This document shows, piece by piece, positions 11,201 to 21,289 of a stretch of DNA of 64,000 nt. Origin of the DNA: Acridotheres tristis. Its lineage: Eukaryota; Chordata; Aves; Passeriformes; Sturnidae. Made by a program: the position numbers and the translations under genes. Location of the stretch: positions 69,543,785 through 69,607,784 of the forward strand of contig CM072885.1 in NCBI GenBank assembly GCA_037013685.1. The letters run 5' to 3'. The notes under the pieces are model-generated. The model did no database searches, had not been told where the DNA came from, and saw only the letters and a list, made by a program, of their open reading frames with translations. The number at the start of each line of letters is the position of its first letter. The first letter of the stretch is position 1.

Positions 11201-13003
11201 CAAAATACAGTGACAAAAAGAAGTTTCTACCAGTATGGGTCTGAACTATCCTCCTAATCACTCCATGCTATAGCACACAGCCTTTCCCCACTGCTCTGAA
11301 TTTTCCCTCTATGAATATGTTTGCACACAGCTTTCCCTTGGATCCTAAGTCACCTTACCTTACTGACCACGAAGAGATCTTCTCTTTTCACAACACCTTC
11401 CTTGATTTTCTGCTGGATCCCTTCCCCAATCTCATTCTCATTGTGGTATGCATAGGCACAGTCAATGTGGCGGTACCCAGCATCGATGGCAGCCATCACT
11501 GCAGCTTTTGCTTGCCCAGCTTCAGACTGCAAAAAGAAGGTTCAGATCCCAAATCAAAGCATACAGGCCATTCCCTAGTTATCTAGCAGCTAAAGAAACA
11601 CATACAACGGGGTTTTTTAAGTAGTGTTTTTCCATGCCATGTTCTTAAAGCTCTCTTCATCTTACAAATGCAGGCTGCTGGGTTTGAAGCCAGTCTCCAG
11701 CCATTGATCCATAGACCCATCCCAAGCAGGCTCAGCCAACAGCCAGATAGAGCAAAGCCCACAACACTGCCAGAGATGGACCAGGGGAACTGAGTTTTGT
11801 GCCAGGGAGCTCTGCAGTGTCTCTTGCTCAACACTCCTCACTTCCCAGCGCTGTGTCTAAGAGAAACAATGGCCCAGCTGGGAGAACTCTAGTTCTATGA
11901 TAGGAGGGCAGTGGTCTACACCTTAGTCATCCACATCACTTTGGGGTGTTGTAATGTGATCTAGGCAAGCTTGTCCTGGGGCATCCCACCTGTAATTTGA
12001 ACTTTATGTCAGCTGCTTCCTTCAGAGACAGAGGAGGTGTGCTATGTGTTCTTATACCCTGAAATGACTCGTAGGAGCTGGGCACAAAGAAATGTTGGCA
12101 TATCTTGTTCACAAAAATCCAGCAATTGTATAGATGGGTGGTTTTGTAGTCATCGTAACAGCAGTGCAAACTTCTTTGTCAGAACTTGCTTGAAACGCAT
12201 GGATTGTTTTCTAAAGCCCTACCTCGTTACCAGATGATTCCCGGGGACCTCGCCCAGATTAGTTACTCAGCACGGAAGCAGCAGGGAAATGCTCAGTGCA
12301 GGGACACGGGAAGGGGCAGGGAAATGCTCAGTGCAGGAGCAGGGGAAGGGGCAGGGAAATGCTCAGTGCAGGGACACGGGAAGGGGCAGGGAAATGCTCA
12401 GTGCAGGGACACGGGAAGGGGCAGGGAAATGCTCAGTGCAGGGACGCGGGAAGGGGCAGGGAAATGCTCAGTGCAGGGACACGGGAAGGGGCAGGGAAAT
12501 GCTCAGTGAAGGAGCACGGGAAGGGCAGGGAGAGTGGACGGGGGGGCTCGGGAGCCTGGTCAGGCGAGCAGGGGATGGATGATGGATTGATGGAGGATGG
12601 ATTGATGGATGATGGATGATGGATGATGGATGATGGATGATGGATGATGGATGATGGATGATATCCGCGCATCCCTGGCGAGTACGGGAGGGACGGAGCC
12701 GCCCCTGTCACAGGCTGAGGACACCCAAGGGTCACCTCTGCCCCGCGACAGGGATGGAGGGCACAGCAGGGAAAGCAGCTTCAAAAGCAGCGCCGGGGCT
12801 CTGCCTGCGGGGAGCAGCGGAGGGACAGAGCATCCCGGGCAGGATGGCGAGGGGGATGTGACACCGAGCCCAGCTGTCCCCGCTGCCTGCCCACCCCCGA
12901 GCGCTCCGGACCCCTCCGGAGGCGATGGCCCCGTTACCTTCCATGTGCCCAGCCCCATGACGGGCATGCCGGCGCCGGTGTAGAGCTGCACGCTGGTGGC
13001 CAT
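5223..13003 (-). CDS. AKR1B: Aldo-keto reductase family 1 member B, copy A (complete, 10 coding exons)
   Basis: This is a cytosolic NADPH-dependent reductase of aldehydes and sugars with a (beta/alpha)8 barrel. Exons, in transcript order: 12938-13003, 11359-11526, 10919-11035, 9530-9607, 8865-8987, 7687-7793, 7481-7562, 6538-6621, 5531-5613, 5223-5265. All junctions are GT-AG. They total 951 nt, encoding 316 aa, the length of human AKR1B1. The tetrad is Asp44, Tyr49, Lys78 and His111, counting Met1. Landmarks are GLGTWK (17-22), [11 protein letters not shown] (39-49), GISNFNHEQ in exon 5, [12 protein letters not shown] in exon 6, IPKS in exon 8, and the C-terminus YPFNAEY. The start at 13003 sits in GCCATGG; an in-frame ATG 10 codons upstream would add MLRAALLATA, which is atypical. 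The positions of human Cys298 and Cys303 are Tyr299 and Gly304 here. Hand comparison gives about 80% identity to copy B. Orthology to human AKR1B1 or AKR1B10 cannot be settled. A solo LTR lies just upstream of exon 8. Confidence 0.95.
6239..6396. repeat. 158-bp dispersed repeat, copy 1 (intron 8 of AKR1B copy A)
   Basis: This segment is about 95% identical by eye to 19,569-19,727, which lies in intron 3 of AKR1B copy B. The two sites are not equivalent introns, so the match is not explained by the gene duplication alone. The class is unknown; it may be a fragment of a mobile element. Confidence 0.8.
6639..7024 (-). mobile_element. Solo LTR of an endogenous retrovirus, copy 1 (intron 7 of AKR1B copy A)
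   Basis: This 386-bp element is bounded by TG...CA and flanked by an exact 6-bp target duplication GACAAC at 6633-6638 and 7025-7030. Read on the minus strand it carries a CCAATCA box, a TATA box (GCTATAAAACC) and a polyadenylation signal (GAATAAACTT) in the order expected of an LTR. A 6-bp duplication fits the ERVK (class II) type. No retroviral coding sequence is present, so it is a recombined solo LTR. Copy B of AKR1B lacks it at the matching site. A close relative lies at 41,361-41,746. Confidence 0.92.
9901..10000. repeat. T-rich low-complexity tract (GTTT/poly-T)
   Basis: About 100 bp of GTTT-type repeats ends in a run of T. It lies in intron 3 of AKR1B copy A. On the sense (minus) strand of the gene it is A-rich. 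Confidence 0.85.
12284..12530. repeat. Seven-copy 35-bp minisatellite in intron 1 of AKR1B copy A
   Basis: The motif GGGAAATGCTCAGTG starts at 12284, 12319, 12354, 12389, 12424, 12459 and 12494, an exact 35-bp period. Units are nearly identical; the main variants are GGACACGG, GGAGCAGG and GGACGCGG. There are no spacers. It lies about 410-650 bp inside the gene from exon 1. Because 35 is not a multiple of 3, the array opens several plus-strand frames. Confidence 0.95.
12573..12662. repeat. Heptamer microsatellite (GGATGAT)n
   Basis: A 7-bp period of GGATGAT runs with a few GATTGAT variants at its 5' end. It follows the 35-bp minisatellite and ends about 275 bp from exon 1 of AKR1B copy A. 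Confidence 0.95.
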
Positions 13004-13110
13004 GGCTGTAGCCAGGAGCGCTGCCCGCAGCACCGCCCGCCCAAGGCTTTAAGGACGGCAGCGCCCTGCCCGCCCCGTCCCGGCACAGCCCTGCTGACAG
13101 GAACGAGGGA
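13004..13110 (-). promoter_or_regulatory. Proximal promoter region of AKR1B copy A
   Basis: On the minus strand, upstream of the ATG, there is a GGGGCGGG GC box (around 13,068-13,079) and a CCTTAAAG TATA-like element (around 13,045). The transcription start is not determinable from sequence alone. Beyond 13,110 the DNA becomes LTR-like, so the non-repeat proximal promoter is only about 110 bp long. Confidence 0.5.
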
Positions 13111-13112
13111 TT

Positions 13113-13606
13113 TGTCTTTACAAACAAGCTGTGCGCCTACTGGTAGATAAAACCAGCACTGAGAGATGAAAGAAAAACAGTGGGATGGATTCCACTGATT
13201 GATGAATGGAAAAAAAAAAAAATATATATATATATATACTTGCCTTTACAAACAAACTGTAGGTTTGCTGATAAATGAAATTGGATATTGAAAGATGAAA
13301 GAAGCAATGGGGAAAAACTATGAGTTCTGTAAGAATTAAAAATTAAAAGGGAGGGTTGCACATTAGAGGGGAATCTCAGGTGTTCTGGGAAGTCTGTGCC
13401 TCTCAAGTACCTCAGCCTAGGGGGAGAGAGAGAGGGAAATGCAGCCTGGAAATTGGGATAAAAAGGGAGACTGGGTCCTCCAAAAATTGGAGACATCCCA
13501 GGGGAATGCCCCATGGCCTCTCCCTTTATTAGAATTAAGTAAAAGGACTCTTCTGTCTCCTTTTTGGACATAAACCTCTGGTGTTCGTGGATTAATTTTC
13601 CTGACA
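13113..13606 (+). mobile_element. LTR-like element with duplicated 5' end upstream of AKR1B copy A
   Basis: The segment 13241-13606 (366 bp) starts TGCCTTTACAAAC and ends TTTTCCTGACA, giving TG...CA ends. It carries a GGGATAAAAAGGG TATA-like element near 13,453. Its first ~65 bp are echoed by a diverged copy at 13113-13178, with a short AT microsatellite (13,212-13,239) in between. I see no target-site duplication, so boundaries are uncertain. Its orientation (plus) is opposite to the gene. Confidence 0.5.
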
Positions 13607-13609
13607 CCG

Positions 13610-15500
13610 GGCTGGGTCGGGCTAGCGCTGCATCCCCCTGGCTCCCGCAGCTGCAGCTCCCTCCAAGGGAGGGATGATGCTTGAGATAATACGAGAGGAA
13701 AAGTGACCTCCTTTGTAGGGGTAAATTAGAAAGCAGTTATTTTAAAGGAGAATGTTATTTTTAGTGTTGGAAGAGGCTTCTTTTAATATTTTTTGAAAGC
13801 TGCTGAAGAATAATAGATCTTATGTTGAAACTTGGCTGCATGCTAGCACTTGGTAGAATTTATTCAGGTGTGAGCATCAGCTGCCAATATAATAGTGCAT
13901 TTTTCTCTGTGTGCCTTTCCCACAGCAGATGCCCAGCTGCTTTGTAGCTTTTTTTTTTGCGCTGCTCACCTGAGGGCAGACATCAGTTTGCCTCTGTAAG
14001 CCTCCTGTTTTTTGTCAGCACCATCGGCCATCCTCAGCAGGATGTGACGTTTCAGTTAACATCAGAGAACAGTTACATAACAGTGTTTGCCTTTTACTTT
14101 TTTTTTCCCCCTGGATTCCTTCTCTGTAAATCTGCTCTGAGCATGCTCAGACTCCTGGGCTTTGGTTTGAGGGACAGTGAAATCAATGGAAAGATTGTGA
14201 TATTAGGAGTACAGTATTAAAGCCAAGCTGTTTGCATGAGAGGCCTGCTGCCATCCTGATCTGGGGGTTTTCCCCCAATGGTTTCTTGACTGAGAAATGT
14301 CTCTGTCTTTTAGAAAGGATTTTGGGCAGAAGGTTTGCATTTGCTGTAATGTATTCGAGGTCCATTGTCCTGTCTCTCATAACCTAAATGCTCAAGCTAA
14401 AAGCACAAGTTTTGTTCACACCTCATTTGAGAACAAAAGCTTTTCTTTTTAATCACATACAAACACCAAGTTCTTTTTGCATCTGTCATGGGGTAAGGGA
14501 ACACCAGACAACGTGACAGTGCTAAACTGGATTCACCAAGTGCATCAATGAAGGAAAAGCCTGGCAGAGAGAATGTGACCTGTGCACTGAAAGAGCCATG
14601 GTTCATATAGGGTACAGACGATAAAATGACAGGAGAATGATACCTGGAAATATTCACAATGTATAAGTGTGTGCCCTTCATAAAATACTCCAGTGAATCA
14701 GTGTGGCCTCAGCTGGGGGACTCTGACCTGTGTCAGGCTCTGGGCAGTGGCTCAGCACTAACATATGCTCTTATACCTCATGTCCTCATAATTTTGGATA
14801 TCTGTGTGGGTGTAGTCATTTTTCCCCATAATCTGTTTTATTGAGGGCTTGTAAAGCTAGATCGATGTCAGCACAGCCTGGCAGCCAGAGCAGTCCACAC
14901 TTGCACCACAGAGCTTTCCAGCACTTCCATTTATTGTGCTCCTGGCACTTTCAATCATATGGACCAAGACTCCTCCCACAATTCTTGTCTGCACCAACTG
15001 GTCAGTCATGGCTCATTACATCCAGTTATTTTAACTCCTAATCAAGGCAAGCTCTTGATGCTCCTGTGACATGTGGTCTCTCAGCCTTTCTGTCATCTGT
15101 CAAGCACCTTTCACCCATGCACTCACACCTACAACCCCATGATGCACAATGCAGGTAGCTCAAGCTTGTCTGAGTGTATTCAGCCCCTGCATACTGAGTT
15201 AAATAGTGCAGCACAAGCACTGAGTCAGTCAGCATTGAGCCCTAATACCTAAGTAACCTTCACAAATGCTGTGGCCCCACAGTCCATACTAAGGCTTGTC
15301 CTGCTCAATTGTTCTTTTCAGCATTGCTGTATCAGTCCTTGTTATAACAAATTATTCAACTTTTGATCAAGACAAGATCTCAATGCTCTTGTGACATCAT
15401 TTAGAATTGAATAGGGATGATTATTTCCAATTACATTGTCAATGAAAGCTTCTGGGTTTGTTAATTTTAACATTAGAACAGAACTTCCAATCCAGCAGTA
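13610..15500. other. Intergenic DNA between AKR1B copies A and B
   Basis: No coding exon is recognised. It holds a segment (about 13,866-14,049) similar to about 1,085-1,232, which may mark the ancestral tandem unit. It also holds a diverged direct repeat of about 40 bp at 15,030-15,072 and 15,357-15,397, sharing the AAGNCAAG and GTGACAT blocks. Confidence 0.55.
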
Positions 15501-15511
15501 TTCCAAATATT

Positions 15512-15517
15512 TTTATT
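15512..15517 (-). promoter_or_regulatory. Candidate polyadenylation signal of AKR1B copy B
   Basis: A minus-strand AATAAA lies about 570 nt beyond the stop codon of copy B. It is the first canonical hexamer I find downstream; a non-canonical closer site is possible. Confidence 0.4.
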
Positions 15518-16082
15518 TTGATCAAGAATGAAATTAAACATCAATCTCTGTCCAGTTTCAGCCTGTAAAAAAAGTGACTAAAATAAGGCCCAATACGAGT
15601 TGGCATTCATCTATAGGTCTGGACACTTGTCCCATTGATGTTTTTCTTTCCCAGAAAGCTTTGGCCTGTACTTTAGAACTTAATTTTGTCTTTTACCTTC
15701 AGGCAGTGATTATATGATTATACAGGATGGGTTTTCCTCTTGCACTTACATATCCTTAACCCTGCAGCCTTAAGTGGTGCTGATGGAAGACAGTAGGTAA
15801 ATTCAGTTGCTAGTTCCCTCTTCCCTTTGTTTTCTCCTTTGCTATTTCAGCCATGCAGAGACACTCATGAAATGAGAATTACCATAGCCCACACTTTGTT
15901 CTTCAGAACAATTGTACAGTCTCCTTCCACCAAAGAAGAAAACCCAAAGTCTGAACACATACCCTGTGCCTTTGCTAGCAAGAGGGATACAGTGTGTAAG
16001 CTACACAGTGCACAGTTTGAGGCAATGGTAGAAGCTCATTAGACCTTGGAGGCCTGAGAGAGGGCAGAAAAAACAAACATCT

Positions 16083-19000
16083 TCAGTATTCTGCATTGAA
16101 AGGGTATTCCTTGTGATTTTTGCACCTGGAGGAAAACAAAGAGGAAAGATTACTCAAGGCTTAAATAATTGCTATATAGAACAACAGTGGGTGTACAGAG
16201 GAGCCTTCAAAGGAGGCTCTGGACTGAGTACCTGCAGAGTGAACTTAGGAGACTTGACAGCATAGAAACAGCCTACAGGACCAACAAGTTCCAGCCTTTT
16301 TCTATTATTCAGGCACTGAACAGTGGTTGAACCAAGTTACTTTCTAGATACAGAGTTAAAATTCACATTACTTACAGAGATAGCAGCAGTTTCTGTGGCC
16401 TTGCAGCCAAGACATCCTCTCTTGGCCTTTAAGGCATGTATCTGCAACAGCTGTGCTTTTTACTGCACAACAGATGGTCATTCCCCACCACAACCACCTG
16501 TGTAACCACCTGGCATCAATTTGTAATACCCCCCAGAAAAAAATTACCCTAAGTTTAAAAAAGTTTCTCCCATAAAGATGCAGCCAAAGTTATCAACTAA
16601 AACCCTAATTTTGAAATTCCAGGCATACAAAATTTCCTGGAGAATGGATTTACAATGAACACACAGCAAAACTTATGCTCACCTTTCAGTCAATAAAGTA
16701 GAGTATAACAACAGATGCTTCATCCCCAAAATTATTTCATATTTCAAAATATACCCAATTTGAACAGCTATACCTGTTCCTGTAAGGTCAGAATAAAGAT
16801 CATAGAAAATATAAGAGTTTGAAGGACACAAACTGTCACTTACGTGAGCATTTCACAGATCCTCCAGTTTCTGTTTAGGCTAAGGAGGGTTGCCATCTCC
16901 TCTTTAGTCAGTTCAAAGTCAAACACCTAAAAAGAGAAAACCAGCTGGATTTAACTTCTTTGAACAAATCAAATCAGAAGCAAGATTCACAAGATGAAAG
17001 AACAAGTTCATATGAGAAAGGATGCTGGTTACAAGTGATGGATTCATGAAACATGGAAAGGAAAAGAAATATCTTTGCATTTTCCAGACTCTACTGGCAG
17101 AGGGAAGAAACAGAAGAACAGGACACACCATGTAAAGTGCCTGATAAGGTTAACAGCATCCTGTTTCCAAGAGCTCTGTCTATTCTTCACTGAAGCCCTG
17201 ACTGACAGACAGACAGAAAGAGCCCAGCCCTCTTGCTGCAGGAGGCCATGGCAAGGGTGATGAAGGATCACTGCCAGACCATCCCTGAGGGGCAGCACCC
17301 AGCTCACTCCTCATCCCTCACCTGGAAGTTCTCCACGATGCGCTGTGGGGTGACAGATTTGGGAATCACAATCACATTTCTCTGGATCTGGAAGCGAAGG
17401 AGAACCTGCAAGAACAGACAACTCAATCCTTCTTCCTGTCCCAACAGCTGTTTTCCTTATCTATACCCACTTCTGCAAAGCTGCATTTCAATCCAGCCCA
17501 GGTTGTACTGCCTGGAAAGCAAAGAGGGAAGTAAGTGGTGGAAACCCCCATGGAAGGTCTCCTTTCCATTCTGATTTTGGGCCAATCAATTCCTTTTCTT
17601 AACACACTCAGAAGTCCTGCACTATATACAAGGCTTTCATTTCTGCAAGAGGGCTTGAGAAGGGAAGTGACAACTGAAAATAAGTCAGGAATATTTTCTT
17701 GACTGATGGCCTGAGTTAGTAGCAGCACATCTTGTAGGCCACAGAATGGACAACCTGCATTGCTTGTTAACAAGACAAAAAAGCAGCAGTGTTCACAGGT
17801 AACACCACAGAGGCTGTTCCCTCTCCTCAGACATAATTTCCTAAATTGCTGTGTTACAGGAAGGGGTATCCACTGTTTGCCATCTACTCACCTGTGCTGG
17901 GGTTTTGTTGTGCTTAGCTGCAATCTCCTTGATCTTGGGGTCATCCAGAAGGGAAGGAGCCTCTGGCTTAGAACTAGACAAAGTGGGGGAGAAAAAGATG
18001 AAACAACAAAGAATCACTTCAGAAAGATTCTATCTAGCCCCATTAATTAAAAAAAAAAATATATACACCTGCACCGTTACTCGATTAGTCTGAATGCTTC
18101 AGACTTAAATCATGCAAACCCACTTGGAAATTACCCATCAGGACGTCCAAGGGGACAGTATGCTGTCACAGTGATCCCTTTGGAGTGGCAGTAGTCAATC
18201 AGCTTCTCCTGGGAAAGGTATGGATGACACTCAATCTGCCAATACAGAAGCAGAGAGTGAGAGCTGTAAAACTACTGTAATTTCCCCTTGCTCCAGAGGT
18301 TTTTCTGAATCCTAATTTGCAAATTACAGGTTGCCTTCACCCAATCCTGCAGGTGGCCTATGTGACAATACAAGACTGTAATTCCATAGGGCACCAACTT
18401 TTACAATCAGTCTTTAGCTGCTTTTTGGACATTTTTTCTGAGAGGCTTTATAAGAGTTAATCATTATGTCAGAATGATTGCTCATATCTGGATTCTTCAT
18501 GCCTCCAGAGAAAATGGCTCCTAGGAGAATACTCCCAAGTTAGTGGTTCAACAAGATGAGACAAGAAGGAAATACTGTGGTTCTGTTTCTACGAAGAAAT
18601 ATCCAGAGAGAGGGATTTAAAGTACATGCTGTGTCTATGTTGTTCTCCATTTTCCACCTCCTCACTTAACTGTAATCAGAAATTTAAAATATCTGAAAAG
18701 TATTCCTCTGCAGTCACTTTGCAGCTTACCTGATTATTTACAGGCTTGTGCTTCAGTCCTGGTTTGTTCAGGATTCTTTCAGTCTGCTCACGGTTGAAGT
18801 TGGAGATTCCAATGGCTTTTACCAGACCAGCATCCACCAGCTCTTCCATGGCCTGGCAGGAAGGAGCACAGTCAGCATGCAGCAGGTAAGACATGACTGA
18901 ACACATTCTTTTCTTCATGGGAAGCACATTTTTAAAAGCTACCATGTACGTCTGTGAATTCTTTCCAATTAATAATTCTGCATACAGGGATGAACATTCT

Positions 19001-21073
19001 TCAACTGCTGAAGCCAACACCACTGCTGAGAACAGAAGATTGACTCTTCCACTTGGGAACTCACCTCCCATGTCTGTAGAATATCTGTGTTGCTGGGGAT
19101 AGCCATGCCTTTATCATCTACAGGGAACAGGTCCTCTCCTGCCTGTCAGTGACAAAGAAAATGCTTGAAAATCTCTTGACAAGTCCACCTGAGTGCTCAC
19201 AACCACGGTTATCTTAAACTTCTAGTGCAAGAAGTGCTAGTTCTTGTCTACATTCAGCCATTCCCTCATGAGAAGTGGAAGGAATTTAAATCATGTTTGC
19301 AAGTGACCATTCCCTGTAAGAACAGGTTTTTCTGCTGGACCCCTGGCAGTGATGGCTCACCCAAACTCCTACAGAGAAACAAACCAGTCAGAGCTACAGC
19401 CCCCAGTCTCACATGTGCTCCCTTCAGGTGCTGTTCTTTAGCTCCCACTTAGCAAGAACTCTTTTGTTCTTTTTCCAGGGTCTACACTTTGGTCTATACC
19501 ACACCAGATCTATTGAAAAGAGATATTGTGTGCACTGACAGCTCTTCCATGAAAGCCACCAACACCAGGAAAGTTAGAAAAGCCTTTGTGTACAAGTTAT
19601 AAAAGATGCCAAGACTGAACTGTGTTTAGCAGCTGTTTGCTGCTGTCACCATGAGACAGTTTCATTTCCATGGCTCTGTTAATATAAAGTTAAAATAAAG
19701 CATGAAAAAAAGATGAGCATCTCAAAGGCAACAGGTGGAATGGGGAGAGATCAGGCTGCAGGAGGATACAAAGGCTGTGACTAGAAATATTCAAACTGAA
19801 ACATCAACTCCTTCACTGATCTTGGGGGGGGGGCTAAACTCTACCACAGAAGTTTCAGCTTTTAAATTCCTGTCTCAGGGGAACAACATTAAGGCTCCTA
19901 CAAGCAAGGTCAGCTCAAACTGTACTGCATTAAGGATTTGGTGATTAAAGAGAAAAATGGAAAACAGAAATGCTTTCTTTTGCTCTCTGATTCTGTAGAA
20001 CACAGAGGAAAATTGCAGAGAAAAAGCAACCCTCCCTCCCACAAGGGGTGATTTTGGAATGAACACGCATCGGATTTGCAAGAGAAAAGGAAAGCAGCCT
20101 GTCTTATGCTTGGAGCTGGGAGAGCTGCCTGTAGTTTCTCTAGTTTTCAGGCCATCATTCCCAGGATCAAAGGGAAAACAACTGCCCCTGGGGCAGAGGC
20201 CAAGAGCCTGACTCACATGGTCAGGGTCAAGCTGAGCACCAGAGCAATGCTGGCACAGATAACAGCCATATAATTGTCTTGTGAGCCAGAACAATTGTTG
20301 TGCTGTTAAGCCAGCCACAAGAAACAAAGTTATGGCCATTGCTGCTACTGTACCTTGAAGCCAAAAGGCCAGTGCATGAGGTAGAGATCCAGGTAATCCA
20401 GATTCAGGTCTGCAAGAGTCTTCTGGCAGGCTTCCTTCACCAGAGACTTCTCATGAAAGGTGCACCAGAGCTGGAGACAAAAACAGGGCAGGCTGTGAGC
20501 TCCTGTTAAAGCTCTCGTTTGCTCTCCTGCACAGCACAGGAATGCTGCCTGCTCTTTGGAATGAGATGTGCAATAAGGCCAGCGCAGTGCTCTTCACTCG
20601 CAGTGAAGCAGCACAGGAAACAAGAAAATAGTCTCAGGAATTAACTCATTTACATTACAAACTTCTCCAGTGCTCCAGTTAAATGTTAGATGTTCCTACT
20701 GTAAAAACACCACAGGTAAAACGAGTATGTCAATAACCCATGTCCATCTGATCCATACCTTACTGACGACAAAGAGGTCCTCTCGTTTCACAGCACCTTC
20801 CTTGATTTTCTGCTGGATCCCGTCCCCAACTTCCTTCTCGTTCTGGTACACATAGGCACAGTCGAAGTGGCGGTACCCGGCATCGATGGCAGCCGTCACC
20901 GCAGCTGTCACCTTCCCTGGGGGGGACTAAAGGGGAAAAGGGCAGGACAGGTCTGGGTGAGGGGTTCTCAGGTGCTCCCCCGTCCTGCGGCGCGGTGCTC
21001 GCCTCACCTTCCATGTGCCCAGCCCCATGAGGGGCGCGCTGGCAGCAGCCCCGAGCCGCACGTACCCCGCCAT
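16083..21073 (-). CDS. AKR1B: Aldo-keto reductase family 1 member B, copy B (complete, 10 coding exons, altered NADPH loop)
   Basis: Predicted cytosolic NADPH-dependent aldehyde and sugar reductase. Exons in transcript order: 21008-21073, 20759-20926, 20354-20470, 19065-19142, 18730-18852, 18135-18235, 17892-17973, 17322-17405, 16844-16926, 16083-16125. These are GT-AG junctions giving 945 nt and 314 aa. Asp44, Tyr49, Lys78 and His111 are intact. Exon 6 is 101 nt instead of 107, so the loop that clamps NADPH reads [16 protein letters not shown]. Two residues are missing, the Trp219 equivalent is Gly, and the Ser210 equivalent is Cys211. Both C-terminal aldose-reductase cysteines are kept (Cys297 and Cys302, matching human Cys298 and Cys303). 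I chose the ATG at 21073 because it gives the family-standard 22-codon first exon; an in-frame ATG at 21082, also in good context, would add three residues. It lies 3.1 kb upstream of copy A in the same direction. Human orthology cannot be settled. Confidence 0.94.
19569..19727. repeat. 158-bp dispersed repeat, copy 2 (intron 3 of AKR1B copy B)
   Basis: This is the partner of 6,239-6,396, in the same orientation but in a different intron. Flanks differ at both edges (CACCAG before, GCAACAGG after). It includes a TTATAAAAGATGCC block. The element class is unknown. Confidence 0.8.
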
Positions 21074-21101
21074 GGCCGCCATGGCTGCCCCGCGCCCGCG
21101 G

Positions 21102-21275
21102 CCAATCAGCGCCCCCCTCCCCGCGCGAGCCCAGTCACGTCAACCAATCAGCGCCCCCTTGTCAAGCGCGAGCCCAGTCACGTCAACCAATCAGCGCCCC
21201 CAGACTCGCGCGAGCCCGCCTCTCCAACCAATCAACCCCCCCCTGGCCCGCGCGAGCTCGCCTCGCCAACCAATC
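21102..21275. promoter_or_regulatory. Five-fold CCAAT promoter array of about 42-bp units
   Basis: CCAATCA occurs at 21102, 21144, 21187, 21228 and 21269, with spacings of 42, 43, 41 and 41 bp. Units share a GCGCGAGCCC segment. In units 2 and 3 TCACGTCA lies directly beside the box (21135-21142 and 21178-21185); on the other strand this reads TGACGTGA. CCAAT is the NF-Y binding motif. The array lies directly upstream of AKR1B copy B and within a CpG-rich region, so it is the likely promoter. On the plus strand it could also serve a divergent transcript. Confidence 0.85.
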
Positions 21276-21289
21276 AGCAGCGGAGGCGG

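Noticed and set aside
12186..12619. Three repeat-peptide ORFs of about 100 codons, and a CRISPR-like look of regular repeats
   Set aside because: The 35-bp units are contiguous without spacers and the DNA is a vertebrate intron, so it is neither a CRISPR array nor a protein-coding gene.
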